From assembly GCA_023424015.1 (NCBI GenBank), contig JAFAEM010000030.1, forward strand, positions 3,558 to 67,557: a stretch of 64,000 nucleotides of DNA, in the 5' to 3' direction. The position numbers and the translations under genes were made by a program. The DNA comes from Bacteroidota bacterium (GTDB taxonomy: Bacteria; Bacteroidota; Bacteroidia; Chitinophagales; Chitinophagaceae). Of the stretch, positions 17,128-25,657 are shown piece after piece. The notes under the pieces were generated by a model. It saw only the letters and a list, made by a program, of their open reading frames with translations, made no database searches and was not told the DNA's origin. Each line of letters begins with the position of its first letter. Position 1 is the first letter of the stretch.

Positions 17128-17688
17128 TCACAAAGCATAAATACCTCGCAATCCCAAAAACCAGAGTGTATTGGTATCGGGTCGCTTTTTGAGACTGAGT
17201 GCCGGCCCGATCGCTATATTTTGAGAAATATTATACTGCCCACCAAGTTGTCCGCCAAAGCCCAGGTTGAAATTACCTTCATAGATTGCCAGGAAGGGTC
17301 CGCAATTGAGATACAACAATCCCTTCCTGACCGGATGATAAACCAATCCCGGCATGCTGTAAAAGGAAAAATAGTTGCCAAACCGAAAATCAAAACTTGC
17401 CATTCTTACTTCTTTTCCAAGCAAGTATTCGACTCCACTATTAACAATAAAGCCAATTTTCTTATGTGTTACGCTATCGGTTCCAAAGCGATGCCTGCTC
17501 CAGGCATGACCCAGGCTCAACCCGGCAATATGCGTATCCGAGAATTCACCGAAAGGAAACAGCAGACTGGCCGACACAGCGTGGCTATGTGTAGGGAAAG
17601 GCTCTGGCTGCGTTGGAGTAGATATTTGGGCAACCAGGCTAAAACTGCCGGTTAGAAGGGTAAGCAGCGAGAAAATAATGTTTTTCAT
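17128..17688 (-). CDS. Predicted outer-membrane beta-barrel protein, unknown function
   Basis: A 186-residue protein with a clear signal peptide (MKNIIFSLLTLLTGSFSLVAQ). The mature part has alternating amphipathic strands ending in aromatic residues (FSFYSMPGLVYHPV, LGFGGQLGGQYNI), as in small barrels of Bacteroidota. No catalytic motif is visible. It is convergent with the S9 peptidase (22 bp apart) and divergent from the large membrane protein at 17794. The overlapping plus-strand frame has no signal peptide or family pattern. Confidence 0.75.
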   Translation of the reverse strand: MKNIIFSLLTLLTGSFSLVAQISTPTQPEPFPTHSHAVSASLLFPFGEFSDTHIAGLSLGHAWSRHRFGTDSVTHKKIGFIVNSGVEYLLGKEVRMASFDFRFGNYFSFYSMPGLVYHPVRKGLLYLNCGPFLAIYEGNFNLGFGGQLGGQYNISQNIAIGPALSLKKRPDTNTLWFLGLRGIYAL

Positions 17689-17793
17689 TCGATGGGCTCA
17701 AATTTGCGGCTTTTTTATCGAATTACCTTTATAACCAGGCCCTGGAGGCAATAAAAAGGGGGTATTTTGCGATTTTGAAAAAACTCACTGCTG

Positions 17794-20700
17794 TTGAACG
17801 TTTTGCGGAGGATATCGCTGGTGTTGCTTTCTCTCTTGATGGCGATTTTCGCTGAGGCCCAGGTCAAGGGACCCATCGGTTCAAACCTACGTCAAAATCA
17901 GTATCCAGTTGTTGGGGACAGTATTATTCTCGACACGACCAGTATCATACCCCAGACTTTCACGATCGAAGGAGTACCGGCAACAGACTACCGACTGGAC
18001 TTCATTAAAGCGGTTCTGCACTGGATCAATAAGCCGGAGACCGATAGTATCCGGGCAGTTTATCGTGTTTTTTATTATAAACTAAACCCTGTAGCCCAGC
18101 GGATCCGTGTTGACAGTGTCATCAATGCTATGGCTATCGCGCCCTATGTATTTAACAATGAACTTGCGGGACCTCAGAAAGGCATATTTAATTTTGGTAC
18201 GATAAAAGCTGAAGGAAGTTTCGGCAGGCAGATTTCTTTTGGCAACAGCCAGGATGCCGTTTTGAATTCGGCCTTTAATCTGCAACTAAGCGGTATACTT
18301 GGCGACAGTATCGAGATACAAGCCGCAATCACCGATAATAATATTCCCATTCAGCCAGACGGAACGACCCAGCAGCTCAATGAATTTGACCAGGTCTTTT
18401 TGCAGTTTAAAAAAAGAAACTGGCAACTCAACCTCGGCGATATCGACATCCGGCAAAACCAAAGTTATTTTTTGAATTTTTATAAAAGATTACAGGGGAT
18501 ATCCTTTCAAACCATAAATCGAATCGGAAAAAATAGTGAATCAAAAACACTCGCGAGTGGTTCCATCGCGAAGGGAAAGTTTACCCGTAACATCATTCAA
18601 GCATTAGAAGGTAACCAGGGTCCTTATCGGCTTACAGGCGCTAATAATGAATTTTTCTTTATTGTGCTGGCGAATACGGAAAGGGTTTTTTTAGATGGGC
18701 AATTAATGCAGCGCGGCGAAGACCAGGACTATGTGATAAATTACAATACCGCTGAGGTTACATTTACGCCCAGGCACATGATCACCAAAGACAGCCGGAT
18801 ACAGGTAGAGTTTGAATATGCGGACCGAAATTTCCTGAATGCCAATTTTTATGTTACTGAAGAACTTGACATCAACCAGAAACTGAAGATCCGTATTGGC
18901 GCTTTTACCAACAGTGATGCGAAAAATTCCCAGATCAACCAGGTGCTGGATAGCGAGCAAAAGCAATTTCTTGCGGGCCTGGGTGATAGCATTCAACGTG
19001 CATTTTACCCGTCGGTGGCCATCGACACTTTCGCAGCAGGAAAGATCCTTTATGAAAAAATTTACAGCGGCGTTGATTCTTTCTACCAGTACTCCACCGA
19101 TCCTTCACTGGCAAAATACAGTCTGACATTTATTGAAGTAGGGGCGGGGAGGGGCAATTACATACCTGAATTCAAAGGAGCCAATGGAAAGGTTTATAAG
19201 TATGTCGCCCCAGTTGGTGGCGTGCTACAGGGCAATTTTGAACCGGTGACTATATTAGTTACACCCAAGAAACAACAATTGGTTAATCTGGGTCTCGACT
19301 ATACAATAACCAACAATACATTGTTGAAGACGGAAGTGGCTATGAGTAACTACGATGCCAATACATTTTCGAAAATTGACAATGGCGATGATAAGGGCTT
19401 TGCCGCGAAATTCCAGTTAAATAATTCGAAGCAGTTGCGTGAGAGTAATAAACTTCAATTATTAACGGGTATCGACTATGAATATGTGCAGGATAAATTT
19501 AAACCGCTGGAAAGATTAAGGACCGTAGAGTTTTCCAGGGATTGGGGCCTCCCGGTATTTGTTCAGCCTGAAAATGAGAATATCATTCGCGGTACTGTGG
19601 GTCTGAAAGATAATAAGAATCACGGGGTGCACTACAGGTTTACCAACTACCGGCGAGGCAGGGGCTATAATGGTATTCAGAACGCTATCAACCAAAATTC
19701 AGACTGGAAAGGCTGGCAGTTCAATAATGAGGTGGTGGTGACGAAGTTTGATGCATTTAATGATAAAGGAATTTTTTTCAGGCCGACCATCGATATCAGT
19801 AAGCAGTTTAAGAAAATTAGAAACTACCGGCTCGGTTTCCGTTATGCCGAGGAACAGAATGCGGTACGGGATAAGTCAACCGATACGCTCACGCCTATTG
19901 CATTTTCATTTGATAGTTATTCAGTTTACCTGCGATCTGATGAGCAGAAGAAAAATCGATATGGGATCACATTTTTCACCCGTGCCGACAGGTATGCATA
20001 TGGCAAAAGTTTTATAAAAGGTGATCGCAGCTTTAACCTGAATCTGCAAACCGAGCTGCTTTCCAACCCTAAACGCCAGTTTTACCTTAATACAACGTTC
20101 CGAAAACTTGATATTATCAGGCCGGATCTATCCTTCCAGGAAGGGGATGAGACGATATTGGGAAGGGTAGAATATGTGATGAATGAGTGGAAAGGATTAC
20201 TTACTGGTAATGTATTGTACGAGGTAGGAGCGGGACAGGAGCAGAGAAGAGATTTAACCTATATTGAAGTGCCTGCCGGTACCGGCGTCTATGCCTGGAT
20301 TGATTATAACAATGACGGCGTTCAGCAATTGAATGAATTCGAGATGGCAGCTTTCCCTGACCAGGCCAAATTTATTCGGATCCTTACGCCAACTAATGAG
20401 TTTATTAAAGCCAATTATATCACGTTCAACTATAGCCTTAATATCAACCCAAGGGCAGTTTTGAATAGAACGGAAATCAAAGGTTTGAGGCTTTTTGTCT
20501 CTAAGCTGAATTTATCTACCTCCCTTCAGACAAGCAGAAAATCTGTTGCTGCCGGGAGTTTTGAATTCGACCCATTTAAATATAATGTCAACGATACTGC
20601 GCTTGTTACATTAAACACTGTGTTGGCAAATACGCTTTCATTCAATCGTTTCAATGCGGATTGGGGGATCGACCTGAGTAATATCCGGAACAATGGCAAA

Positions 20701-21273
20701 GCCTTGTTGACCTATGGGTATGAAAGTCGCAGCATCAATGATTGGATCGCTAAATTCCGATGGAATATCAGCCGGTCTTTATCCTTTTCAGTAAATGGAC
20801 GCAATGGTAAAAATTCTTTGTTTACACCTAATGCCCAATTTGATAACCGAAATTATGACCTCGAGATCAACAGCGTTGAGCCATTGGTTACGTTTATACG
20901 TGGTACATCCTTCCGGTTAGTCACGGGCTATAAGTTTGAAAACCGCAGCAACCATCCGGCATATGGTGGTGAAAAGTCGAATTCCAATTCGATCAACTTC
21001 GAAACGAAGTACAATGTTTTGCAGAACAGTTCCATTACAGGTAAGTTTACCTTCAATAATATTGATTTTGATGCAGTGAATGGATCTGCAAACTCCACGG
21101 TTGGATATATTATGCTCGATGGCTTAATGCCGGGAAGGAATTATTTGTGGTCAGTAATACTCACCAAGCGGTTGTTGAATAATCTGGAATTGAATTTTCA
21201 ATATGATGGGCGGAAGCCTGCTTCGTCAAGCACCGTACATATTGGGCGGGCGTCGTTGACTGCATTGTTTTAG
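17794..21273 (+). CDS. Large outer-membrane beta-barrel protein, unknown function
   Basis: A 1159-residue protein with a signal peptide (MNVLRRISLVLLSLLMAIFAEA). It has a soluble N-terminal part (about 30-320) and a long C-terminal region of repeated amphipathic strands with arginine- and aromatic-rich turns, ending in SLTALF, as in outer-membrane barrels. A QLNEFEMA segment after WIDYNNDGVQ resembles a calcium-type loop near residue 840. I know no name for the family. It might be a translocon or adhesin-type barrel. The start must be non-ATG: TTG at 17794 is the best in-frame choice because a stop lies at 17776. Confidence 0.8.
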   Translation: MNVLRRISLVLLSLLMAIFAEAQVKGPIGSNLRQNQYPVVGDSIILDTTSIIPQTFTIEGVPATDYRLDFIKAVLHWINKPETDSIRAVYRVFYYKLNPVAQRIRVDSVINAMAIAPYVFNNELAGPQKGIFNFGTIKAEGSFGRQISFGNSQDAVLNSAFNLQLSGILGDSIEIQAAITDNNIPIQPDGTTQQLNEFDQVFLQFKKRNWQLNLGDIDIRQNQSYFLNFYKRLQGISFQTINRIGKNSESKTLASGSIAKGKFTRNIIQALEGNQGPYRLTGANNEFFFIVLANTERVFLDGQLMQRGEDQDYVINYNTAEVTFTPRHMITKDSRIQVEFEYADRNFLNANFYVTEELDINQKLKIRIGAFTNSDAKNSQINQVLDSEQKQFLAGLGDSIQRAFYPSVAIDTFAAGKILYEKIYSGVDSFYQYSTDPSLAKYSLTFIEVGAGRGNYIPEFKGANGKVYKYVAPVGGVLQGNFEPVTILVTPKKQQLVNLGLDYTITNNTLLKTEVAMSNYDANTFSKIDNGDDKGFAAKFQLNNSKQLRESNKLQLLTGIDYEYVQDKFKPLERLRTVEFSRDWGLPVFVQPENENIIRGTVGLKDNKNHGVHYRFTNYRRGRGYNGIQNAINQNSDWKGWQFNNEVVVTKFDAFNDKGIFFRPTIDISKQFKKIRNYRLGFRYAEEQNAVRDKSTDTLTPIAFSFDSYSVYLRSDEQKKNRYGITFFTRADRYAYGKSFIKGDRSFNLNLQTELLSNPKRQFYLNTTFRKLDIIRPDLSFQEGDETILGRVEYVMNEWKGLLTGNVLYEVGAGQEQRRDLTYIEVPAGTGVYAWIDYNNDGVQQLNEFEMAAFPDQAKFIRILTPTNEFIKANYITFNYSLNINPRAVLNRTEIKGLRLFVSKLNLSTSLQTSRKSVAAGSFEFDPFKYNVNDTALVTLNTVLANTLSFNRFNADWGIDLSNIRNNGKALLTYGYESRSINDWIAKFRWNISRSLSFSVNGRNGKNSLFTPNAQFDNRNYDLEINSVEPLVTFIRGTSFRLVTGYKFENRSNHPAYGGEKSNSNSINFETKYNVLQNSSITGKFTFNNIDFDAVNGSANSTVGYIMLDGLMPGRNYLWSVILTKRLLNNLELNFQYDGRKPASSSTVHIGRASLTALF

Positions 21274-21826
21274 ATCGATAATCATTCGGGATTTAGGACG
21301 CAATGGGAGGGCTTTTACCGAGTTTACTATTGATTGGAATTTGATCCGGTAGCTTATATATCTGGCGTTACATTTGTTGATCGCGGTCCTGTTGAGATTT
21401 TTGCTTTCTTTCGAGATCCCCTGGCGGGGCCCACCCACCCCCGCCACCACCACACATCCAGGAAGAAAGCAAAATGAACAAGCAGGCAATTTATGCCCAG
21501 CTTACACATTCTACACCCTTCCAAAGCTTCCAACGTTTACGGATCATAGATTAATCACCTGGCAAATATCTATGCCGGATTACTGGTTGCCAAGTGAAAA
21601 AAACGGTTTTAAAATGTATTTTTTGGGACCGGTGAGGTGGGTAGGCGGGAAGATTAAATAAGAACATCTGATAATCTTCAACAGGCATTTTGCAAATCGC
21701 TCAATGTGGTCTTCGTCCATATTATATCAAAACGCATACACATCCCTTAAGGTGTATGTATATGATAAGTAGGGTTTATAAAATCAGGAATGGTAACCGA
21801 TGGACGCGATAAATGGATAAGGGAAT
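21274..21826. other. 553-bp convergent intergenic region, no gene supported
   Basis: The ends of the plus-strand barrel gene and the minus-strand ychF gene face each other here. Short frames on both strands have no recognisable pattern. A C-rich stretch (CCCACCCACCCCCGCCACC) lies at 21429-21447. No convincing terminator or RNA was found. Confidence 0.5.
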
Positions 21827-22924
21827 TTATACATTGAATCGGAAATGCATCACATCTCCGTCTTTTACAATGTACTCTTTTCCTTCAATTCTCAACTTAC
21901 CTGCATCGCGGCATGCTGCTTCGGAACCATATTGTACAAAATCATCGTAGGCGATGACCTCTGCCTTAATAAATCCTTTTTCAAAATCAGTATGGATCAC
22001 ACCGGCTGCCTGGGGCGCCTTCCAGCCCTGGTGAATGGTCCAGGCTCTAACTTCCTGCACCCCCGCGGTGAAATAAGTATAAAGATTTAAAAGTTTATAG
22101 GCAGAATGGATAAGTCTGTCCAGGGCCGGCTCCTTCATCTTGTATTCTTCCATGAAGAGCTGTTTGTCTTCCGGATTATCCATTTCTGCAATTTGTGCCT
22201 CTATAGAATTGTTCATGATTATCACCTGCGCATTCTCATCCTTTACTGCTTCTTTCAAAGCTTCGGAAAACTTATTGCCGGTGTGCATAGAGGGCTCGTC
22301 AACATTGGCCACATACAAAACAGGTTTATCAGTCAACAGGAACAAATCGGCAATAGCAACTTTTTCTTCCTTTGTGAGGTCAAGCTCACGAATGTTTTTA
22401 CCTTTTTCAAGATGTTCTTTACATTTTAGAAGGACTTCGAGTTCCGATTTGAGTTTGGGGTCAACACGCGCCTGTTTCTCGGTCCGTACAATTTTCTTCT
22501 CTACACTTTCCAGGTCTTTTAATTGCAGTTCGGTATCAATGATTTCTTTATCTCCAACTGGGTTGATGGCGCCTTCGTCGCGCAGTATATTTTCATCCTC
22601 AAAACATCTTATCACGTGTATGATAGCGTCAACCTCACGGATATTGCCCAGGAATTTGTTACCAAGTCCTTCTCCTTTGCTGGCACCACGAACCAGGCCG
22701 GCAATGTCCACAATTTCGATTTGTGTGGGCACGATCCGGTTGGGTTGTACCAACTCAGCCAATTTAACAAGACGATGGTCGGGTACATCTACCAGTCCCA
22801 CGTTGGGATCGATCGTACAAAAGCGATAATTACTGGCCTGCGCCTTTGCGCTACTGCTTACCGCGTTAAATAATGTTGATTTTCCTACATTCGGTAATCC
22901 TACTATGCCTGCTTGTAAAGCCAT
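21827..22924 (-). CDS. ychF: Redox-regulated ATPase YchF (Obg family)
   Basis: A 365-residue P-loop ATPase. It starts MALQAGIVGLPNVGKSTLFN, with the Walker A motif at about residues 9-16, then the G3 loop VDIAGLVRGASKGEG. NNS replaces the usual NKxD, consistent with ATP rather than GTP preference. A TGS-like domain closes the protein (QGWKAPQAAGVIHTDFEKGFIKAEV). The ATG at 22924 is chosen because the conserved N-terminus starts there; the 33 upstream codons are untypical. YchF binds ribosomes and is linked to translation and stress responses. Confidence 0.97.
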   Translation of the reverse strand: MALQAGIVGLPNVGKSTLFNAVSSSAKAQASNYRFCTIDPNVGLVDVPDHRLVKLAELVQPNRIVPTQIEIVDIAGLVRGASKGEGLGNKFLGNIREVDAIIHVIRCFEDENILRDEGAINPVGDKEIIDTELQLKDLESVEKKIVRTEKQARVDPKLKSELEVLLKCKEHLEKGKNIRELDLTKEEKVAIADLFLLTDKPVLYVANVDEPSMHTGNKFSEALKEAVKDENAQVIIMNNSIEAQIAEMDNPEDKQLFMEEYKMKEPALDRLIHSAYKLLNLYTYFTAGVQEVRAWTIHQGWKAPQAAGVIHTDFEKGFIKAEVIAYDDFVQYGSEAACRDAGKLRIEGKEYIVKDGDVMHFRFNV

Positions 22925-23144
22925 CTCTAAAAATTTTCTTTTACAATTATCAGCAAGGTTTTTTTGGGCGGTGTTTCGGGGTATGGGAGCATACCTCCTA
23001 CTGCTGCTGTAATTGGCGCGCAAAGATAAGTGAAAATAGGCCAGCTGTTTGTGTCATATCAAACTTTCCATTACCTTCAAACCCTGTTGAGGCATAACAA
23101 CCAATTATAATCTAAAAGCATCATCCATAAACTATTAAAACAGC

Positions 23145-24545
23145 ATGGCTCTTAGCAGGATATGGTCGGCCTTTATCATCATTGCCCTTCTCACCGCTAC
23201 TGTTAAATTCCTTGTTCAGCCCGGCCAACAACATATCTTCTCTCAATTAATGACCGGCAAAAATACCGACACTATCTCGGCGCGTACTGTAGATTCCCTT
23301 TCATTGCCTGCAGCCGTTCATGCGCAATTGCAGGTGCAAAAGCTAGCCATTTGGGAAAAGGATAATGTATATCGCACCGGCGATAATACCTACCGTGCAT
23401 ACAGAATTCAGGCAGCAAACGGCGTATTTGAAACATGTAAGGATGCCGTCAACCTCTGTATAAACCTGATCGGCATCATGGCCCTATTTATGGGTTTTAT
23501 GAGTATAGCTGAAAGGGCAGGAGGCGTGAGATTTTTATCCAGGGTTATCGGGCCATTTTTTTCCAGGATATTTCCATCGGTACCCCGCAATCACCCGTCG
23601 ATGGGACATATGGTGATGAATTTTTCTGCCAACCTGATGGGCCTCGATAATGCTGCCACACCATTTGGAATTAAAGCCATGGAGAGCCTGCAGGAATTAA
23701 ACGCCGACAAGGAACGGGCGTCCGACGCGCAAGTGATGTTTCTGTGTTTACATGCTTCAGGACTGACGCTCATTCCAACGGTTATCATCGCCGACAGGGT
23801 GGCCTTAAAGTCCGCGCATCCCACCGATATTTTCATTCCCTGCATGATCGCCACATTTGTCGCGACGATGGCAGCCATGTCTATTGTAGCGTTTAAGCAA
23901 AAGATCCGCCTGTTTCAACCTGTGATACTGGCCTGGGTACTTGGCATAACCGCTGTAATCACGGCCCTGATCGTTTATATCAAAAAGCTGGATGCTGACC
24001 AGGTCCAGGTTTTTTCAGGCAGCCTGAGTAATGGCATCATCATGCTGATTTTCCTGCTTATCATTTTAGGCGGGATCTATAAAAAGATAAACATCTTCGA
24101 TGCCTTTATAGATGGTGCCAAAGGCGGGTTTGAAACAGCGGTGCGCATTATTCCCTACCTGGTAGGCTTACTGGTAGCGATCAGTCTTTTGAGAAACAGT
24201 GGTGCATTTGAATTTGTCCTGGACGGAATAAAGAACATTTTCGCTGTATTGAATGGTGATACCAGGGTTGTTGATGCATTGCCTACCGCTATTTTAAAAC
24301 CTTTGAGTGGTAGCGGTGCAAGAGCAATGATGATCGACACGCTCAAATCTCATGGACCGGATTCATTTGCGGGCAACCTGGCATCCGTATTCCGCGGGTC
24401 GGCAGATACCACATTTTATATCGTAGCGGTTTATTTTGGAGCTGTGGCCATAAAGAATACAAGATATTCAGTTGGCACGATGTTGCTTGCCGACCTGGCA
24501 GGAATAATTACCGCAATCAGTATTAGCTACCTGTTTTTTGCATAA
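23145..24545 (+). CDS. Fused SpmA-SpmB nucleoside-recognition membrane protein
   Basis: A 466-residue inner-membrane protein with two Gate/nucleoside-recognition halves. The first (about 85-260) has NLCINLIGIMALFMGFMSIAERAG and NLMGLDNAATPFGIKAM. The second (about 300-466) has GAKGGFETAVRIIPYLVGLLVAI and SGSGARAMMIDTL. In Bacillus these are separate spore-maturation proteins, but non-sporulating Bacteroidota carry fused versions of unknown transport function. Nothing here suggests sporulation. LacI follows 29 bp later. Confidence 0.88.
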   Translation: MALSRIWSAFIIIALLTATVKFLVQPGQQHIFSQLMTGKNTDTISARTVDSLSLPAAVHAQLQVQKLAIWEKDNVYRTGDNTYRAYRIQAANGVFETCKDAVNLCINLIGIMALFMGFMSIAERAGGVRFLSRVIGPFFSRIFPSVPRNHPSMGHMVMNFSANLMGLDNAATPFGIKAMESLQELNADKERASDAQVMFLCLHASGLTLIPTVIIADRVALKSAHPTDIFIPCMIATFVATMAAMSIVAFKQKIRLFQPVILAWVLGITAVITALIVYIKKLDADQVQVFSGSLSNGIIMLIFLLIILGGIYKKINIFDAFIDGAKGGFETAVRIIPYLVGLLVAISLLRNSGAFEFVLDGIKNIFAVLNGDTRVVDALPTAILKPLSGSGARAMMIDTLKSHGPDSFAGNLASVFRGSADTTFYIVAVYFGAVAIKNTRYSVGTMLLADLAGIITAISISYLFFA

Positions 24546-24574
24546 ATAAATAGAAGAATATATATCTTCCGGTA

Positions 24575-25591
24575 GTGAAAAGAGTTTCACTGAAAGATGT
24601 GGCGAGGGAAGCTGGTATTTCTACCTCGGCTGTATCATTTATTTTAAATGGCAGGGCCGATGAAATGCGTATAAGTGAAGAGCTTCAGAAAAAAGTGAAG
24701 ATCATTGCTGAAAAACTCGGCTATACACCCAACCAGATCGCGGTCAGCCTGCGCACCGGCCAATCAAAACTCATCGGACTTGTAGTTGAAAGTATTGCCG
24801 GACATTTTTTTGGCTTGCTGGCCAAGATCATCGAAGAACAGGCTGCCGCAGCAGGATACAAACTTCTTTACAGCAGTACTGAGAACAAAGCCCAGCGGGG
24901 AATAGAAATTTTGAGAATGTTTTCCCAGCACCAGGTGGATGGATACCTCGTGACACCTGCAAAGGGTATGGAAAAAGAGATTGAGAACATTGCCAGGCAC
25001 AACAAACCGCTTGTACTGATCGACAGTTATTTCCCCAATGACAATATCTCCCATGTGCTTGCGGATAATTACCGGGGTACCATGATGGGCATGGAGCACT
25101 TGTTTGATAAAGGCTACCGGAATATTTTATTTGTCACCGTGAAACTTCCCATGATCCAGATGGAGGAAAGAAAGCGGGCGTTTAAAGATGCTTTGCAGGC
25201 GAAACGTGTAAAAGGGATCAATGATAAGATCCTGGAGCTTCCCTTTAATTCCAGTGCTGATGAGATTGCCACCCAGGTGAAAAATTTTATCAAAGCGAAG
25301 CCCAGCGCTGACGCGATCTTTTTTGCTACCAATTATCTGGGTATACATGGGCTTGAAGCTATACAGCAGGCGGGACTTTCTATGCCAAAAGATATTGCCA
25401 TGATCTGTTTTGACGATCATGAGCTTTTCCGGCTTTTCCCTGGAGGAATTACGGCTATAAGGCAACCAATTCCTGAGATTGCTAAAACAGCGATTCAACT
25501 GTTGATCGCGCAGTTGGAATCAGGTACTGAAAAGCAGACCTGTGAAAAATTGGAACTGAGTCCTACATTAATTGCCCGTGGATCTACCTAG
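24575..25591 (+). CDS. LacI family transcriptional regulator
   Basis: A 338-residue repressor-type protein. The N-terminal helix-turn-helix and hinge read VSLKDVAREAGISTSAVSFILNG, followed by a periplasmic-binding-protein-like sugar domain (about 60-335) with GLVVESIAGHFFG, DGYLVTPAKG and AMICFDDHELF. The start codon is GTG at 24575. GAAGA-N7-TCTTC at 24553-24569, just upstream, is a weak operator candidate. The adjacent GH92 glycosidase gene is its most likely target. Confidence 0.93.
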   Translation: MKRVSLKDVAREAGISTSAVSFILNGRADEMRISEELQKKVKIIAEKLGYTPNQIAVSLRTGQSKLIGLVVESIAGHFFGLLAKIIEEQAAAAGYKLLYSSTENKAQRGIEILRMFSQHQVDGYLVTPAKGMEKEIENIARHNKPLVLIDSYFPNDNISHVLADNYRGTMMGMEHLFDKGYRNILFVTVKLPMIQMEERKRAFKDALQAKRVKGINDKILELPFNSSADEIATQVKNFIKAKPSADAIFFATNYLGIHGLEAIQQAGLSMPKDIAMICFDDHELFRLFPGGITAIRQPIPEIAKTAIQLLIAQLESGTEKQTCEKLELSPTLIARGST

Positions 25592-25657
25592 GAAGTTTGT
25601 TTCCCGATAGACTTATCTTAGAAGCGAAAATCTTCACAATCAACACATGCTTTAACA

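Noticed and set aside
17053..17655. 200-residue plus-strand frame opposite the small barrel gene
   Set aside because: It lacks a signal peptide or domain, while the minus-strand product has a clear signal peptide and barrel strands.
21374..21661. 95-residue frame in the convergent gap
   Set aside because: Proline- and tryptophan-rich with no family pattern; it spans a C-rich low-complexity stretch.
22140..22829. 229-residue frame opposite ychF
   Set aside because: Ser-rich shadow of a well-conserved gene.
23145..24545. Evidence of sporulation from the SpmA-SpmB fusion
   Set aside because: The fused protein is widespread in non-sporulating Bacteroidota and no other spore gene is present.
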